Source: Gonatopus flavifemur (Eukaryota > Arthropoda > Insecta > Hymenoptera > Dryinidae). From it: 64,000 nt of DNA. The stretch is taken from assembly GCA_018340375.1 (NCBI GenBank), contig JAFFJZ010000016.1, positions 6,827,372 through 6,891,371 of the forward strand. The letters are read 5' to 3'. This document shows positions 43,575-55,240 of the stretch, one piece after another (position 1 is the stretch's first letter; the number at the start of each line of letters is the position of its first letter). The translations under genes were made by a program, and so were the position numbers. The notes under the pieces are model-generated. The model saw nothing but the letters and a program-made list of their open reading frames with translations, made no database searches and was not told the origin of the DNA.

Positions 43575-43632
43575 TATATACTATGCCCATCCATAGTATA
43601 CGTAGATATACTATGAACGTTCATAGTACATA

Positions 43633-43943
43633 CAGGGTGTCCTAGAAAACACTCCCGACCTTTCACCAGCGTATTCCTGAGAAAAAACTGAACCTTTCGA
43701 TTTGAAATTTCTCGATCCGAACCTCAGTTTTTGAGTTCTGAACCAAATAAGTTGACCATTCACGTGGCAAGTACATCGGCTAGTCTAATGATCGAAGAGT
43801 ATACTCATGTAGCATCCACTTGATTGGTTGAAATCAACTCTGAAACTACGCCTCGGATCAAAAAATGGTAGATAGAAAAAATGTTCAGTTCTCTCTCAGG
43901 AACACGCTGGTGAAAGGTCGGTCCTTTGTTCTGAAACACCCTG
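43633..43943. mobile_element. CAGGGTGTCCTAG MITE
   Basis: 311 bp between TA (43631-43632) and TA (43944-43945). The left end CAGGGTGTCCTAGAAAACAC and right end (reverse) CAGGGTGTTTCAGAACAAAG continue with matching CGACCTTTCACCAGCGT and CTGAGA blocks, giving inverted repeats of about 60 bp. Non-coding. Confidence 0.9.
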
Positions 43944-43945
43944 TA

Positions 43946-46084
43946 TACAACATTCGGTTACAACTTGAGTTAATAACATGTTCCAACAGATTCCTCCTTC
44001 CATTTATCTTTATTCCTTTTTTCATCCATGTGCACAAATGTTCAGCAGCAAATTTTTGAGCACAGAAAAGTGCTCAAACCTAGGAAAATTGCTGATGAAT
44101 AAATAAGTTTCCATGATCGGAGGTCGAAATCCACCATTGAAGGGGAAGAAGACTTCTTAAGATTTTCAGAATATAGATTCACATATCCAAGTTGAGCTGT
44201 TGGCTTTGAGATGGACTACCCCTAATTGAATCACTTTTTTGCTAGCTAGAACAAAGCTAGAAAGCACAACCAAGTGACATCATGCTTGTCAAATATGATT
44301 CTTCACATGATGTGTTGTGAAGTTCGAAATGCAGATGTTTGACTTTTCATTTCTGGCAGCCGACTGAAGCACCAAGATCTCAACATCTTGAAGAAATGGA
44401 TGGAGTCAAGGCTGAAGTTACTACAAAACACTTTATTTTGGAAGGTTCCATCTGGTCCAACTTCTCCCTTTCATTTTCAGCTGTAAAAATGTGGGTTGTT
44501 CAATTGGAATCTGGCTATACATCAATTCAGAGTAATAAGTACTTAGGAGGCTCAAAACTTGCTATACATTTTGTGAAAGCACGTTTCCGTATTTCATACA
44601 TGAAATACATCAAAATATTGTTCTATGTAGTACCATACAGGGAGAAAGAAAGTATATTTTAATAAGGGAGTAGGTAGGCAAGGGTAGTTCTACTCCAAGA
44701 TCCCTACTTACCGGCATTACCAACTTCCTACCATCAAATTTTCAGCGGGGTCACAAACCCCCCGACCAAATTGTAGTGGAGTCACGAACCTCAGAAATCC
44801 GCGCGAATTTTTTTTCCGCTCCCCCCATTGGTGGATTGTTTTTTTTTGTTCGATTCCGAGAATGGAAAAAATAGAAAAGAAGGGGAGGAACATCTTTTTT
44901 TTTTATTATTGTTATTTCGAGAATTATGCGATTTACATGTGTGATTTTTTCCCCTTCCCCAACCCCCGGATTTCGGTTCCGAGAAAAAAAAAGTTTCGCG
45001 CGATTGTGAGAATCATGCGTTTTTTTTCTCTTTTCAATGTATGTTCCTTTGTGTCTTTTTTGAGGGAAGGTTGAAGGCGTGCCCTGTTAACTCATCACCC
45101 CTCCGATGTTTTTTCTTTTTTCATCTCCAACAGTCAATTGAGACAGCCCACGGGCCATTGGATATATACATGTATACAAAGTTCTCGTAAGCTTGACGAC
45201 TAAAGTCTTTGTATGCAACTAGCTCGGCGAAGAAAAAAATCATAACATCGACTCAAGGTTGTCGTCAACTGGCAATAACGTTGAGCGCGAACAAGACGTT
45301 ATGTTCTTGAACGAATTCTTGAGTGAAATGATTTTTATTCTCAGATTCACATGAAAATGAGACACGCGTGCAAGAATTGAACTATAGCAATGCAATGTTA
45401 TCAAAGCGATTTGAAATTGAAAGCGACGATTTATATTTCAATTCTTCACACAAAGAAAATAGTACACGCGTGCAAGAATAAATCGATAGCAGCGTACAAA
45501 TCAACGTAACGATTAGTTCACTTGATCACAAGAAGAGATGAACCTCAAAGGCGGAACCCGATCCCTCCGCAAGCCGGCGTCCAGCGTTTAAATCCCCAGC
45601 GCGACGATTTATAGTGTATGAATCGAATTGAAGCGCGACTTACGTCGATCCAGCAACCCTTTCACTGTATTTTCTCAGCATCATGACCAGCATCAGCAGC
45701 TTGAAAATCTTGAGCAAGCAACGGGAAGAGCCTTAGATTTCTCCTTCTCCAATGGCATCACGATCGTGATAATCTATCACAGCAGCTCATGCAGCGTTGA
45801 GATTCGACCCAAGCATCCAGCAATTCTCTCCGGCAGACCAAGCAGCAGTAATTTCTCTCGCATCCAGTATAGGAAAAACTCAAAGTCCTGAGTTTTTCTC
45901 TTTCGGGATTCTCTCGACCCTTTCCAGCATGGGTTCATGACACAGGAAACCCGCGACAGTTCCCTCACTCACACTCGAATCAATCTTATATGAGTTGCAC
46001 ACCCTCGTTGAGCATTCTTCGTTCGAAGAACAGCGATGCGAACGAAGTCCATTATCAAGCACAACCACGCTCTGCTACCAAAAA
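43946..46084. other. Unassigned stretch
   Basis: Low-complexity T- and A-runs at 44800-45060 and otherwise unique sequence. Open frames here (for example 44339-44662) have no known domain. Nothing recognisable. Confidence 0.5.
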
Positions 46085-46793
46085 TGTAGGGAGAAGTGCA
46101 ACTGCACTTGTTAGAACAAAGAAGACGACTTCACATTTGCTGATCCGCGGTAGTTTCTGAGACCACGGTAATAAGTGAATCAGAAGGAGAATGTTCTTAC
46201 TTATAGAGGAAGAGATGTGGTTAAATCACACGTTATAAATCCCTTTTGATGTGAAGAAACACAAATCACTTCATTGATACGAGTTTGTCTAGTTACAGAG
46301 ATTCACGAGTGTCCTCGTTAGCGGTGGCGAGAGAACCGACCTTCGTGGGGAAAAGTACAAGAGAAGAGGGGGTACATTTTGAACATACATATTATTGGTT
46401 ATTATAACACGATACTAATGAGCTCGCGTCGGCAACATCACTCGCTCCCATACTCAGATAATATGCATGATTGAGAGGTGTTGTGCAGGCGTCTACCCTC
46501 AAACACGTATATTCGAGATATAATCACCGAATCTATGTGAGTATTGTTCTGACCATTCACACTACTATCTTGTATTTGTTTATTAGATTTACAGTTAATC
46601 CTAAAAAGTCAAATATCACTCGAACTCATATTTGATATTTGAATAGAAATATAATTTCTAACTTTGAGTTTACTTGGGTTTTCCGTCATTCCATACAGTC
46701 CATTATTTTCCATTACTTTCCATTATTTTCAATATCTTCAGATTTTCGCTGTTTCAAATTTTTCATGTTTTTTTCGGCGAAGGCCGTTCTATT
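46085..46793 (+). repeat. Candidate BEL-B 5' LTR
   Basis: Ends directly before TTGGTCCTCCGAGCCGGAT, the block that in BEL-A follows the 5' LTR. The left limit (TGTAGGGAG) is a guess, since no second LTR exists to compare. Confidence 0.3.
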
Positions 46794-47605
46794 TGGTCCT
46801 CCGAGCCGGATTTGCTGGCTCGAGGTCATTTTTCCCATAGCTGTTAGTTTGTAGATTCAAAGTTAGAATTCCACGGTCATCGATTTCTATGTTGTCTTTG
46901 TTTGATGATTTCATTCGACGAAATCGATCAAGGTTACGCTTTCTTAACGTTTCTTAACGTGTAATTCACATAGAATCTATACGGTTTGGAATATCGATTT
47001 TGAGCGTATGTTCACAACTATATATCATCTGAATTTATTGATTCCAGTATGATAGTGAATTATCATCGGCTTGGTCGACTGGAAGTTGTAGGAAGTATTC
47101 GAATTATATCGATATTGACTCAATCAGATATTATTATATTGTTTCAAGTTTGATGAGAATGAAAGTCCATTGTTATTATATCAACCGATGTTGAGATTGA
47201 ACTAAGTTAATTCTTTGTTCCTCCAATTCGTTGATTTCGGTCATCAGTGTATTTGCTCATCGAATATGTACATGAATTTATTCCAATCAACATTGAGGCT
47301 TGTTTGTCACAATTTTAGTAAGGATTGGACGATGTCATTGCAGTTCGCGGAAACTTATGGGTTTAACTGAATCCTTGCAAAAATTGTATTAACACCGAAA
47401 TCTATGATTTGCAATTCAAGCGTTGTGCTTCATAATCCTCGTTTTTTATATTATTCTCAAGCAATGATCTTTCATATCATTATTGTCATTTTTTTATTTC
47501 TTCGTATTATTGAAAGACTTTACTTTGTATATTGTTTAAGATTCACTTAACGTACGTGTGTGATCTTGCAATCTACAGAGAGGCGAACTCAAGTTAGTGG
47601 ATAAA
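46794..47605 (+). other. BEL-B leader
   Basis: Starts with TTGGTCCTCCGAGCCGGAT, near-identical to the BEL-A block at 8830. The remainder is AT-rich and non-coding up to the gag ATG at 47606. Confidence 0.5.
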
Positions 47606-48730
47606 ATGGATACTGACGAGGATTTGTCCCTTTCTAAGGAGGAAATCGAGCTCCGAACTTACGTTAGTCGGAGAGAGCGTATGTTTCGTAGATTGCAGGT
47701 CACATACGACCTCATGGCAAACCTTCCAGCCAATCAAGAAGTCTTTCTGGCAAGAAAGGAAAAGATAGATGAGCACTATGAGACTTTTGAGCAGCTCCAA
47801 GATCAAGTTACCAGATTCAATGCCATTGTGCCTCCTAGATCTCAGGTCACGGGGGGGGGGGGGGCTGTTTCACAATCGTATGAGGAACTGCACCATGGAA
47901 TTTGCGGTAAGGCTCGCACATTATTGGAGGGTCAGAGTGCCTCAAATGAGGATACGCGTGTTAGTCATGAGTCAAGGACTGTTCAGCCGAAACTTCCTCC
48001 TATCAATATTCCTGAATTCAGAGGAGATTTTGAGGAGTTTCCTACCTTCAAGGGGTTGTTCGATACCTTAGTGTACGACACTGACTTGCCGGACATGAAA
48101 AAGTTTTCGTTTTTGCTGTCTCATTTGAAACTGCCCGCGTTAGGGGTCGTCGATCACCTTGAGTTGACCGGTGGATATTACATGTTAGCTCATACCAATT
48201 TGGTGGATCGCTACACCGATCAGCGTCTGGTTGGTAATCATTCCTTGAATGAAATCTTCCAATTCAGGCCTAGTGCGAGCGGGTCTGCCCAGCGTGTGCG
48301 TCAGTTTCTGGACTAATTTTTTGGGTATTATGATTCCTTGAAGTCCTTGGAGATTTATCCGAGTTCATTGTAGTGCAGATCGCGCTCCGAGTTATTGACA
48401 CCGATATTAAGCGTCTGTTCAAGGCGAACTTCTCAGAAAAAGAATTCCCATCTTTCGATGATTTGGTTTCATAGGATGGGGGCCGAACCAACGAAACCAT
48501 TGGTTGAAAAGGAAGAGATGTATGATGTATGATGCTTATTCTTCCTAACTAACGGTTTCGTTGATTTGGTTTTTCGTTGATTTGGCCCCAATCCGTTTCG
48601 TTCATGAGGGACCAGCTTGAGGTGACTGCTCTTATTTATGCACCTCCTGTCAAAGCTGGTAACCCTGACCATTCCAACCGATCGACCAATCAATTCTATA
48701 CGTCGAAAAAGTCGAATAGGGCTTAGTCTA
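47606..48730 (+). pseudogene. BEL-B gag, broken and carrying a MITE
   Basis: Starts MDTDEDLSLSKEEIELRTYV at 47606; an earlier GTG codon lacks support. The DUF1759-like central part includes LPPINIPEFRGDFEEFPTFK and FDTLVYDTDLPDMKKFSFLL (about 47990-48120), then NLVDRYTDQRLVGNHSLNEI. A stop or shift at 48316 is followed by more gag (ALRVIDTDIKRLFKANF) to the MITE at 48473. A 14-G run at 47851-47864 lies in the frame. After the MITE the frame reads MRDQLEVTALIYAPP into the linker. Gag would build the particle. Confidence 0.82.
48473..48595. mobile_element. 123-bp MITE in BEL-B gag
   Basis: Inverted ends GGATGGGGGCCGAACCAACG and (reverse) GGATTGGGGCCAAATCAACG, flanked by TTTCAT / TTTCGT (48467-48472 and 48596-48601). 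Leaving it out restores a continuous gag frame across the site. Confidence 0.75.
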
Positions 48731-49475
48731 CAGCGACCAGCTCGTTTGTGAGCAGATCTCAGGATCATGAGCCTGCATCTCCTAGTACACGTGCCTTGAG
48801 TACCAATCAGTCATCTGTTCTTCCATGTCCGGTTTGTAAAAAGGATCATAAGATTCATGGTTGCGCAGATTTCTTAGCTGTGAACACGGATAGGCGTTTG
48901 GATGTTGTCAAATCACTCAAAATATGTTTTGCTTGTCTCGGTCATCACGCACGATCCCAATGTAGTAGTAAGTTGTCATGCCGTACGTGTCACATGGGAA
49001 GCCACCATACATTACTCCATCGCGGGGCTCTGTAGTCTCATCCAATCCTGGTGTACCTACTGTAGTTCCACAGGAGAATTCTGGTAATCCCGATAATCGT
49101 GTCATTCCAATTACGAATGACCTCAACAGTCAAACGTCCAATTCGTCCTCTAATCCTGTTGTACACCGTAGTTTGATAGGCACTGCTGAGGCCCATGTGT
49201 TGTCTGCCAACGGTGACTGGATACCATGTCGAGTACTGATTGATCCCGCTTATGAGTCATCACTCATAAGTGAGCCGTCAGCCCAATCTCTGAAGTTCCG
49301 TCGAATTGAGTTCCCAGTGCAAATTGTCGGTATCGGTTCTTCATCTTTTCCGGATAATCGAGGCAAGGCAATATGTAAGATACGGCCCATGTTTCAAACT
49401 CCTCCTACGGTTGATGTTGAGGCTATCGTCCTGGAATCGATATCTACTGATACTCCGAGTTGCTACTTCGCCTGA
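48731..49475 (+). pseudogene. BEL-B zinc knuckles and protease
   Basis: Three Cys/His boxes in order: CPVCKKDHKIHGCADF, CFACLGHHARSQC and CRTCHMGSHHTLLH (48829-49023). After a frame change (48978-49475) the protease is recognisable: GTAEAHVLSANGDWIPCRVL followed by IDPAYESSLISEPSAQSL, where the family has Leu-Asp-x-Gly-Ser; the Asp remains but the Gly is lost. It continues to RIEFPVQIVGIGSSSF and VEAIVLESIST. As seen, the protease could not work. Confidence 0.8.
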
Positions 49476-51018
49476 AGTTCGCAGCAAATTCGAGAACTTG
49501 GATTTGGCTGATTCAGATTTCGATGATCCGGGTCCCGTTGATCTTCTTCTCGGAGTACAGCATTACTCAGACATATTACCTGATGAGATGACGCTGGTGA
49601 GAGGAGAGCCTTCTGCCCTCGAAACGATTTTCGGGTTCGTTTTATTTAGGAAAATTCCCGACGTCGATGTGGCTCATGTGAGTCATTCTTAATGTGGCCA
49701 GTCGCCCTCTCTTGATGAATTTTCGCGCAAATTTTGGGAAACTGAGGAAGTTCAAGTTCGGCCTGTTGTCGATAGCAAGGCAGAGTCTCAGTGCGAACGC
49801 TACTCCAAGGAAACCACGACGCGAGATCATCAGGGACGATATCAGGGTTCCATTCCGTTTCGGAATCTGAATTATGCCAGAAATTTGGGTTCCACTCACG
49901 GCATTGCACGCAAACGATTGTTGGGATTGGAACGTAGATTGCTACGTAGGCCTGTGTTACATGAGCAGTACGTAGGAAATCTCGGAGATTATGTTGAGCA
50001 GGACCATATGTGGGTTGCTAAAACAGCGGTGGATTACGTTCTCACTCATCACGTTGTCGTCAAGGATAGTTCTAGCACTCAAGTGCTAGTGGTTTTCAAC
50101 GGAAGTGAGGAGAGTACCACGTCTCATGGTCTGAATGGATTTCTCCTTGCGGGTCCTAAGTGTCAATCTGACATTCCGGATATCTTGCTAAGTTCCGGGT
50201 TATATTCAGTCGCTCTCACAGCGGATATCCGGCAGATGTTTAGATGCATCCGATTACATGAATACGGTCGGCAATTTACCCATCTGTTGTGGCGCGCGGA
50301 TACTTTGAGTCCCATAACTGAGTAGGAATTGACTACACTCCCTTCCGAGTTGACGTGTAGCCCTTTTGTCGTGCAACGGGTCGTACAGCAGCTCGTTCAG
50401 GACAAAGGTCATGACTTCCCGCTAGCCGCGCAGTTGGTCAGGTCTAGGGTTTATGTTGACGACTTCGTGTCTTCGGTCCGGGAAGATGACGTGGCTATTA
50501 GTCTTTTTCACCAATCGAAGTCGATGTTTGCTCGAGGGGGGTTTGAACTACGGAAGTTCGCGAGCAATAGCACCAGAGTCTTGGCTGCAATTCCAAGCGA
50601 GTTGAAGGTTTCTGCTGTTCCATTTGATCAGTCTGAAGGTTTGAAACTTCTGGGTGTCATATGAGATCCTGTTTCCGATACGTTCGGTTATCGGTGGTCT
50701 CTCGAGCAGTTGAGGTGTACTGAACGGGGAATCTTGTCTGAAGTTGCAAGAATCTACGATATACAGGGATTCTTGAATCCTGTCACGTTTTGGATAAGAG
50801 CTCTCATCCAAGGTCTATGGTTGTCCCGTGTTGGTTGGGATGAAGGAATCCCGCTTCCTTCCCAGCGAGAGTGGATGAGGTTTCATGCGGAGCTGCCGGA
50901 AATTCAGCGCATTCGAATCCCACGTCACACAGTGGGACGGAAAACATTAATTAGGACAAATTGGGCTGCACGCTCTAATTTCCAAGATATCGGGATTTTT
51001 TTTTTCAATTGCAGCTAA
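49476..51018 (+). pseudogene. BEL-B pol: linker, RT and truncated RNase H
   Basis: After the protease: DPGPVDLLLGVQHYSDIL, IFGFVLFRK and a stop (49690), then the FWETEEV and STHGIARKRLLGLERRLL blocks, VVFNGSEESTTSHGLNGFLL and the RT motif SVALTADIRQMFRCIRL with the first catalytic Asp (about 50209). A TAG at 50324 is followed by RSRVYVDDFVSSVREDD (about 50440-50490) with an intact YVDD, then KLLGVI, a TGA and EVARIYDIQGFLNPVTFWIR. It ends near 50960-51018 in the connection to RNase H. Key catalytic residues survive, but three stops break the frame. Confidence 0.83.
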
Positions 51019-51159
51019 TTGAATTTGGAATCGATCTGTCTAGCCGGATTCCCATATTCAGTTCGAAGTATGGGATCATTCAGGAATATATGGGACGTAA
51101 AGAATACGGTGCCATCGATGAGTTGATGTGTACAAGATCATCACTTTAAAATCACCGGA

Positions 51160-53345
51160 GTACGGTGTATATCGTGGAAAATAGTCAGATGAGTCCCCAT
51201 GATTACATTTCCATGATAGGGAAGCTGCACAAGTCAGGGGCACCTCGGCATGATCGTTCCAAATATTGGAAATGGATTGTTCGATATCTCAAACCTCATA
51301 GCTACCGAATTGAGGAGGTACAGGGAATGAGACTGATAGGGGATCTCTGAATGAGGCCCCTGAGAGATATTTCCATGATACCAGGTTTGCCCAGGTCAGG
51401 GACAATTCAGTACGATTTTTTAGAATATTGGAAATGTGATTTTTGGATATTTGAAACCTTGTAGCTTCTGAACTGAGGAGCTACAAACGATAGAAATGAT
51501 ATGGCATCTTGGGATGAGGGCCATGAACTATATTTCCATTGAAGAAGGGTGACCACAGTCAAGGGCAATTGAGTATGAGTTTTGGTATATTCGCGATATG
51601 ATTATTCGATATTTCAGACCCTATAGCTTCCAAACTAAGCGGTTGGAAACCATCGAACTGATAGGGAACCTTGCGATGAGTCCTCTGAACTATATCTCCA
51701 TGATAGCAGGGTTGCCCAAGTCAGGGGCGATACAGTATGATTCTTCAAAATAGTGAGGATATGATTTTTCGATATTTGAGACCTTATAGCTAGCAAACTC
51801 AGAAGGTACAAGGGATGTAACTGGTAGGGAATCTCGAGATGAGTCCCCTGAACTACATTCCCATCGTGGATAAGGTACCTCAGTCGAGGGCGATTCAGTA
51901 TGATTTTTTAGCATGTCGGCAATATGATTTTCCGATCTTTGGGACCCTGTAGCTCCCGAACTGAGTGGATACAAACGATGAAACTGATAGTGAATCTTGA
52001 GATGAGTGTCCTGCCCTATACTCTCATGAGAGCAGGGTTGCTGAAGTCAGGGGCAATCTTTCAAAATATTGAAAATATGATTTTCCGATGTTTGAAACTT
52101 TGTAGCTGGGAGACTCAGGAGATACGAGGAATGGACCTGATAGGGAAGCTCAAAACTAGTTCCTCGAACTATATTTTTATCATAGAAGAATCACCCCAGT
52201 CAGGGGCAATTGAGTATGGATTTTCATTGGAAATCTGTTCTTCCGATATTTGATAGCTCATGGCATCCAACCCACGAGGGTAAGAACGGGAAAACTGATA
52301 GGGAGTCTCTGGATAAGTCCCCTGAATTATATTCCCATGGAACCAGAGTTAGCCAAGTCAGTGACAATTCAATATGATTTTTGACGATATTGGAAATATT
52401 ATTTTCCGACATTTGAGAGCTCATAGGTTCTAAACTGAGGGGCTGCAAACAATGGAACCGATACGGACCCTTAAGATAAGTCCCCTGAACTAGATCTCCA
52501 TGATGAAAAGGTTGTCACAGTCATGGACGATTCAGCATGATTTTTTAGAATACTGAAAATATGATTTTTCGATGTTCAAGACCTTATAGCTACCAAACCG
52601 AGGAGGCAAAAACGATGAACCTGATATGGATCCTTCGGATGGGTGTCTTGAACGATATTCTCATCATAGAAGAGGTACTCCAGTCAAGGGCGATTCAGTA
52701 CGATTTTTTAGTGTGTCGTAAATATGATCTTCCGATTCTTGAGACCCTACAGGTTCCAAAGGGAGTGATCGATAACGATGAAATTGATCAAGAATCTTAA
52801 GATGAGTTCCCTGAACTACATTTCCATGATAGCAGGGTTGCCCAAGTCGGGGGAAATCAGGTTTAATTTTTTAATATATTGGAAATATGGTTCGTCGATC
52901 TTCGAGACTTCATAGCTCACAAACTGAGGAGGTAAAAACGATGAAACTGTTGAAGTCTTGAGATAAGCCCTCTGGATTATATTTCTTGGTATGGAATTCG
53001 CCCCAGTCACGGAGAATTCACTTCGATGTTCCAAATTATTGGAAATGTGATTCTGCGATCTTCAAGGCCTCATGGCTCCCAAATTAAGACAGTATAAACG
53101 ATGGAACTGATGGGGAATTTCGAAATGAGTCCACTGAAGTATATTCCCATGATATGAGGGTTACTAAAGCCAGCGGCAATTCAGTATGATTCTTTGAAAT
53201 ATTGGAAATATGATTTTCCAACTTTTGAGATCCTATAGCTTTCAAACTAAGGAGGTACGAACGATGAAGCTGATAGTGAATCTTGAGACGAGTCCCCTGG
53301 ACCATACTCTCTTGATAGGGGAGTTGCCCTAGTCAGGAGGAATCC
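51160..53345 (+). repeat. Satellite array, about 160-bp unit (left array)
   Basis: About 13-14 units of 155-165 bp. Each holds a version of GATATTTGAGACCTTATAGC, CAAACTGAGGAGGTACAAAC, GATGAAACTGATAGGGAATC, GAGTCCCCTGAACTATATT and GTTGCCCAAGTCAGGGGCAA. Units differ by 10-25 percent. It begins after the end of BEL-B and ends where BEL-C begins. The part 51809-53115 is repeated in inverted orientation at 62670-64000. Open frames of 60-110 codons through the units are shadows of the repeat. Confidence 0.92.
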
Positions 53346-53349
53346 AGCC

Positions 53350-55240
53350 TAATGCCTGTTTTGATGGAGAATAACGGTCATCCTGAACCAGCACAAGCTG
53401 TCCCGCCTTGAAGTTTTCCTTTACAGAACGCCATTTACAGCGTTACTGTATCCGGTGAAGATACTCCCCCGACCATCTGGTCCAGAAATGTTGGAGCATT
53501 TATTGAAGCAATTGCCAACGTGGAAGATGACCAAGCTTCACGTCACGAAGCCCTGGTTCCGGTGAAGTATGCAAAGATGAACCACTTAAGCAATGAGCGG
53601 GTGTGAGCGCCTCTAAATCTTCGGGCTCATCCGAAAGCGGGCAGAACAGCCGCGAATTAAGACACGCTTCTATTTGAACAAGGAGTGTCGGAAGCTCTTC
53701 GAAAGTGAGATTCTGGTTGCCAATAATCTTTGTGTGGTGAAACTTAACAGAACGCACTCCTGACTCCCACAAACCCCCGGAATGTGGTGAATGTGGCGGA
53801 ATGGAAACCCACTCAATTCCATCTGTGACCAACGTCTCAGCCACCTTGGCGTAAGACTCGGAAGATTGCCGGAACGAATTGGCAATTTCAGCATCTGCAC
53901 CGCGAAACGTGGTGCTGTTGTCTGAATGGAGCTCAAGAGGCATTCCCCGTCACCCACAGAGACGCCGAAAAGCCGCAAGAAAAGCCTCTGAAGTTGCGTT
54001 GCTTACTACCTCCAGATGGAGTGCTTTTGTCGCGAAGCATATAAAAACGCAAATGTAACCTTTATAGGTTCGCAGTCCTCTTCCTCTGCTCATCATCAAG
54101 TCCATCTGGACCAGCGTAGTCCAGACCCGTTCTAATAAACGGACGATCTGGAGTGACGTGAGATGCGGGAAGATCACCCATCAATTGAGTGCCTAGTTCA
54201 GGCTCATGTCTATGACATAAGACGCAATTGCGAACAAAGGCCTCAACAAGAGGTTTGCCTCTGAAAACCCATACAGAGTTCAACAACAAAGCATGAGTGA
54301 GAGAAGGGCCTCCATCCAGAGCTTACACATGGGCCCTAATGATGAAAAGCCTGCTCAAAGCAGACAAACGAGGTAAAATCGGCGGAAACTTCTCATCATA
54401 TTTGAGATTCGAGTGCCTCAATCAGCCACCGACGCTTAAGATGCCTTGCGCATCGATGAAGGAGTTTGATCCTAGAAGAGGGCTCTTCCTAGGAAGTGCT
54501 TCCCCAGAATTCAGAGCTGATAATCCCTCAGCAGAGTTCTCCCCCTGGACCACCTTCAATATGAGAATGCGCGAATCGTGCAACTCTTCCACTGTGAGAA
54601 ACCCGGATGGTGGAAAGGTTGGATGTCTGATACGCTCAACAGAACGCAGAAAATGAGCGACTACGCGTAACAGCTTGTCGAGAGAAGAAAACCGTTCCGT
54701 CAATTCTACGAACAAGTTAACGGAAGTCCTCGGCTACTTAAGAATAAGGCCATTTTTCGGCCTTCTCCTCGAACCATGATGGAACCTGCCACCACAAAGC
54801 TGATTTGCTCAGTTCTGATGGAGTTTTCCCCCGAGTGGCCATATCGGCCGGATTTTCTTTTGTAGGAACATGTCTCCAGGACACCTCAGGAAGAGACGTC
54901 TGGATGGAAGAAATCCTATTGGCGACGAAGGTTGTCCAGTGACTTGGATGTTTCTCAATCCAAGATAGCGCTACTTGACTATCAAGCCACGAATACGTTG
55001 TCACCTTTCCTGAAAACGGAATTTCGCGAATATGAAGAAGAAGTGCGACTAAACGTACTGCTGAACACAATTCGAGGCGAGGAAGACTCACGGTTTTTAC
55101 TGGAGTCACCTTTGACTCCCTTGCAAGAAGTGAAACCTTCGTATCACCTTCGCTGTCAACTATTCCAACATAAACAGTTGCAGCATAAGCGCGCATAGAA
55201 GCATCAGCAAATCCGTGGATTCGTATGTTAGAAACTGGAG
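53350..55240 (-). pseudogene. BEL-C RNase H and integrase, C-terminally truncated
   Basis: RNase H: FADASMRAYAATVYVG (55220-55170), LPRLELCSAVRLVALL, SWLDSQVALSWIEKH and KENPADMATRG, so all four acidic residues are present. Integrase: the zinc-binding part [25 protein letters not shown] (first Asp intact, about 54130), LHSDNSTTFRGADAE (second Asp) and LLVQIEACLNSRLF (Glu). A stop at about 53498 precedes the DUF5641-like FWTRWSGEYL tail, which is cut off at the satellite border near 53350. The catalytic residues of integrase are all kept although the frame is broken in places. Confidence 0.85.

Larger units (their letters stand above)
46085..51018 (+). mobile_element. BEL-B, truncated BEL/Pao retrotransposon
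   Basis: Leader, gag, protease and RT in order on the plus strand, cut off at the start of RNase H, after which satellite DNA begins. No 3' LTR is present. A candidate 5' LTR is 46085-46793. A MITE lies in gag at 48473-48595. Stops in gag, at the gag/pol boundary and in RT make it dead. Confidence 0.82.

Noticed and set aside
44339..44662. 107-codon plus-strand frame
   Set aside because: No domain, no related copy and no supporting signals around it.
51690..53305. Several 60-110-codon frames in the satellite arrays, also at 62710-63236
   Set aside because: They recur with the 160-bp unit and lie on either strand; no domain.
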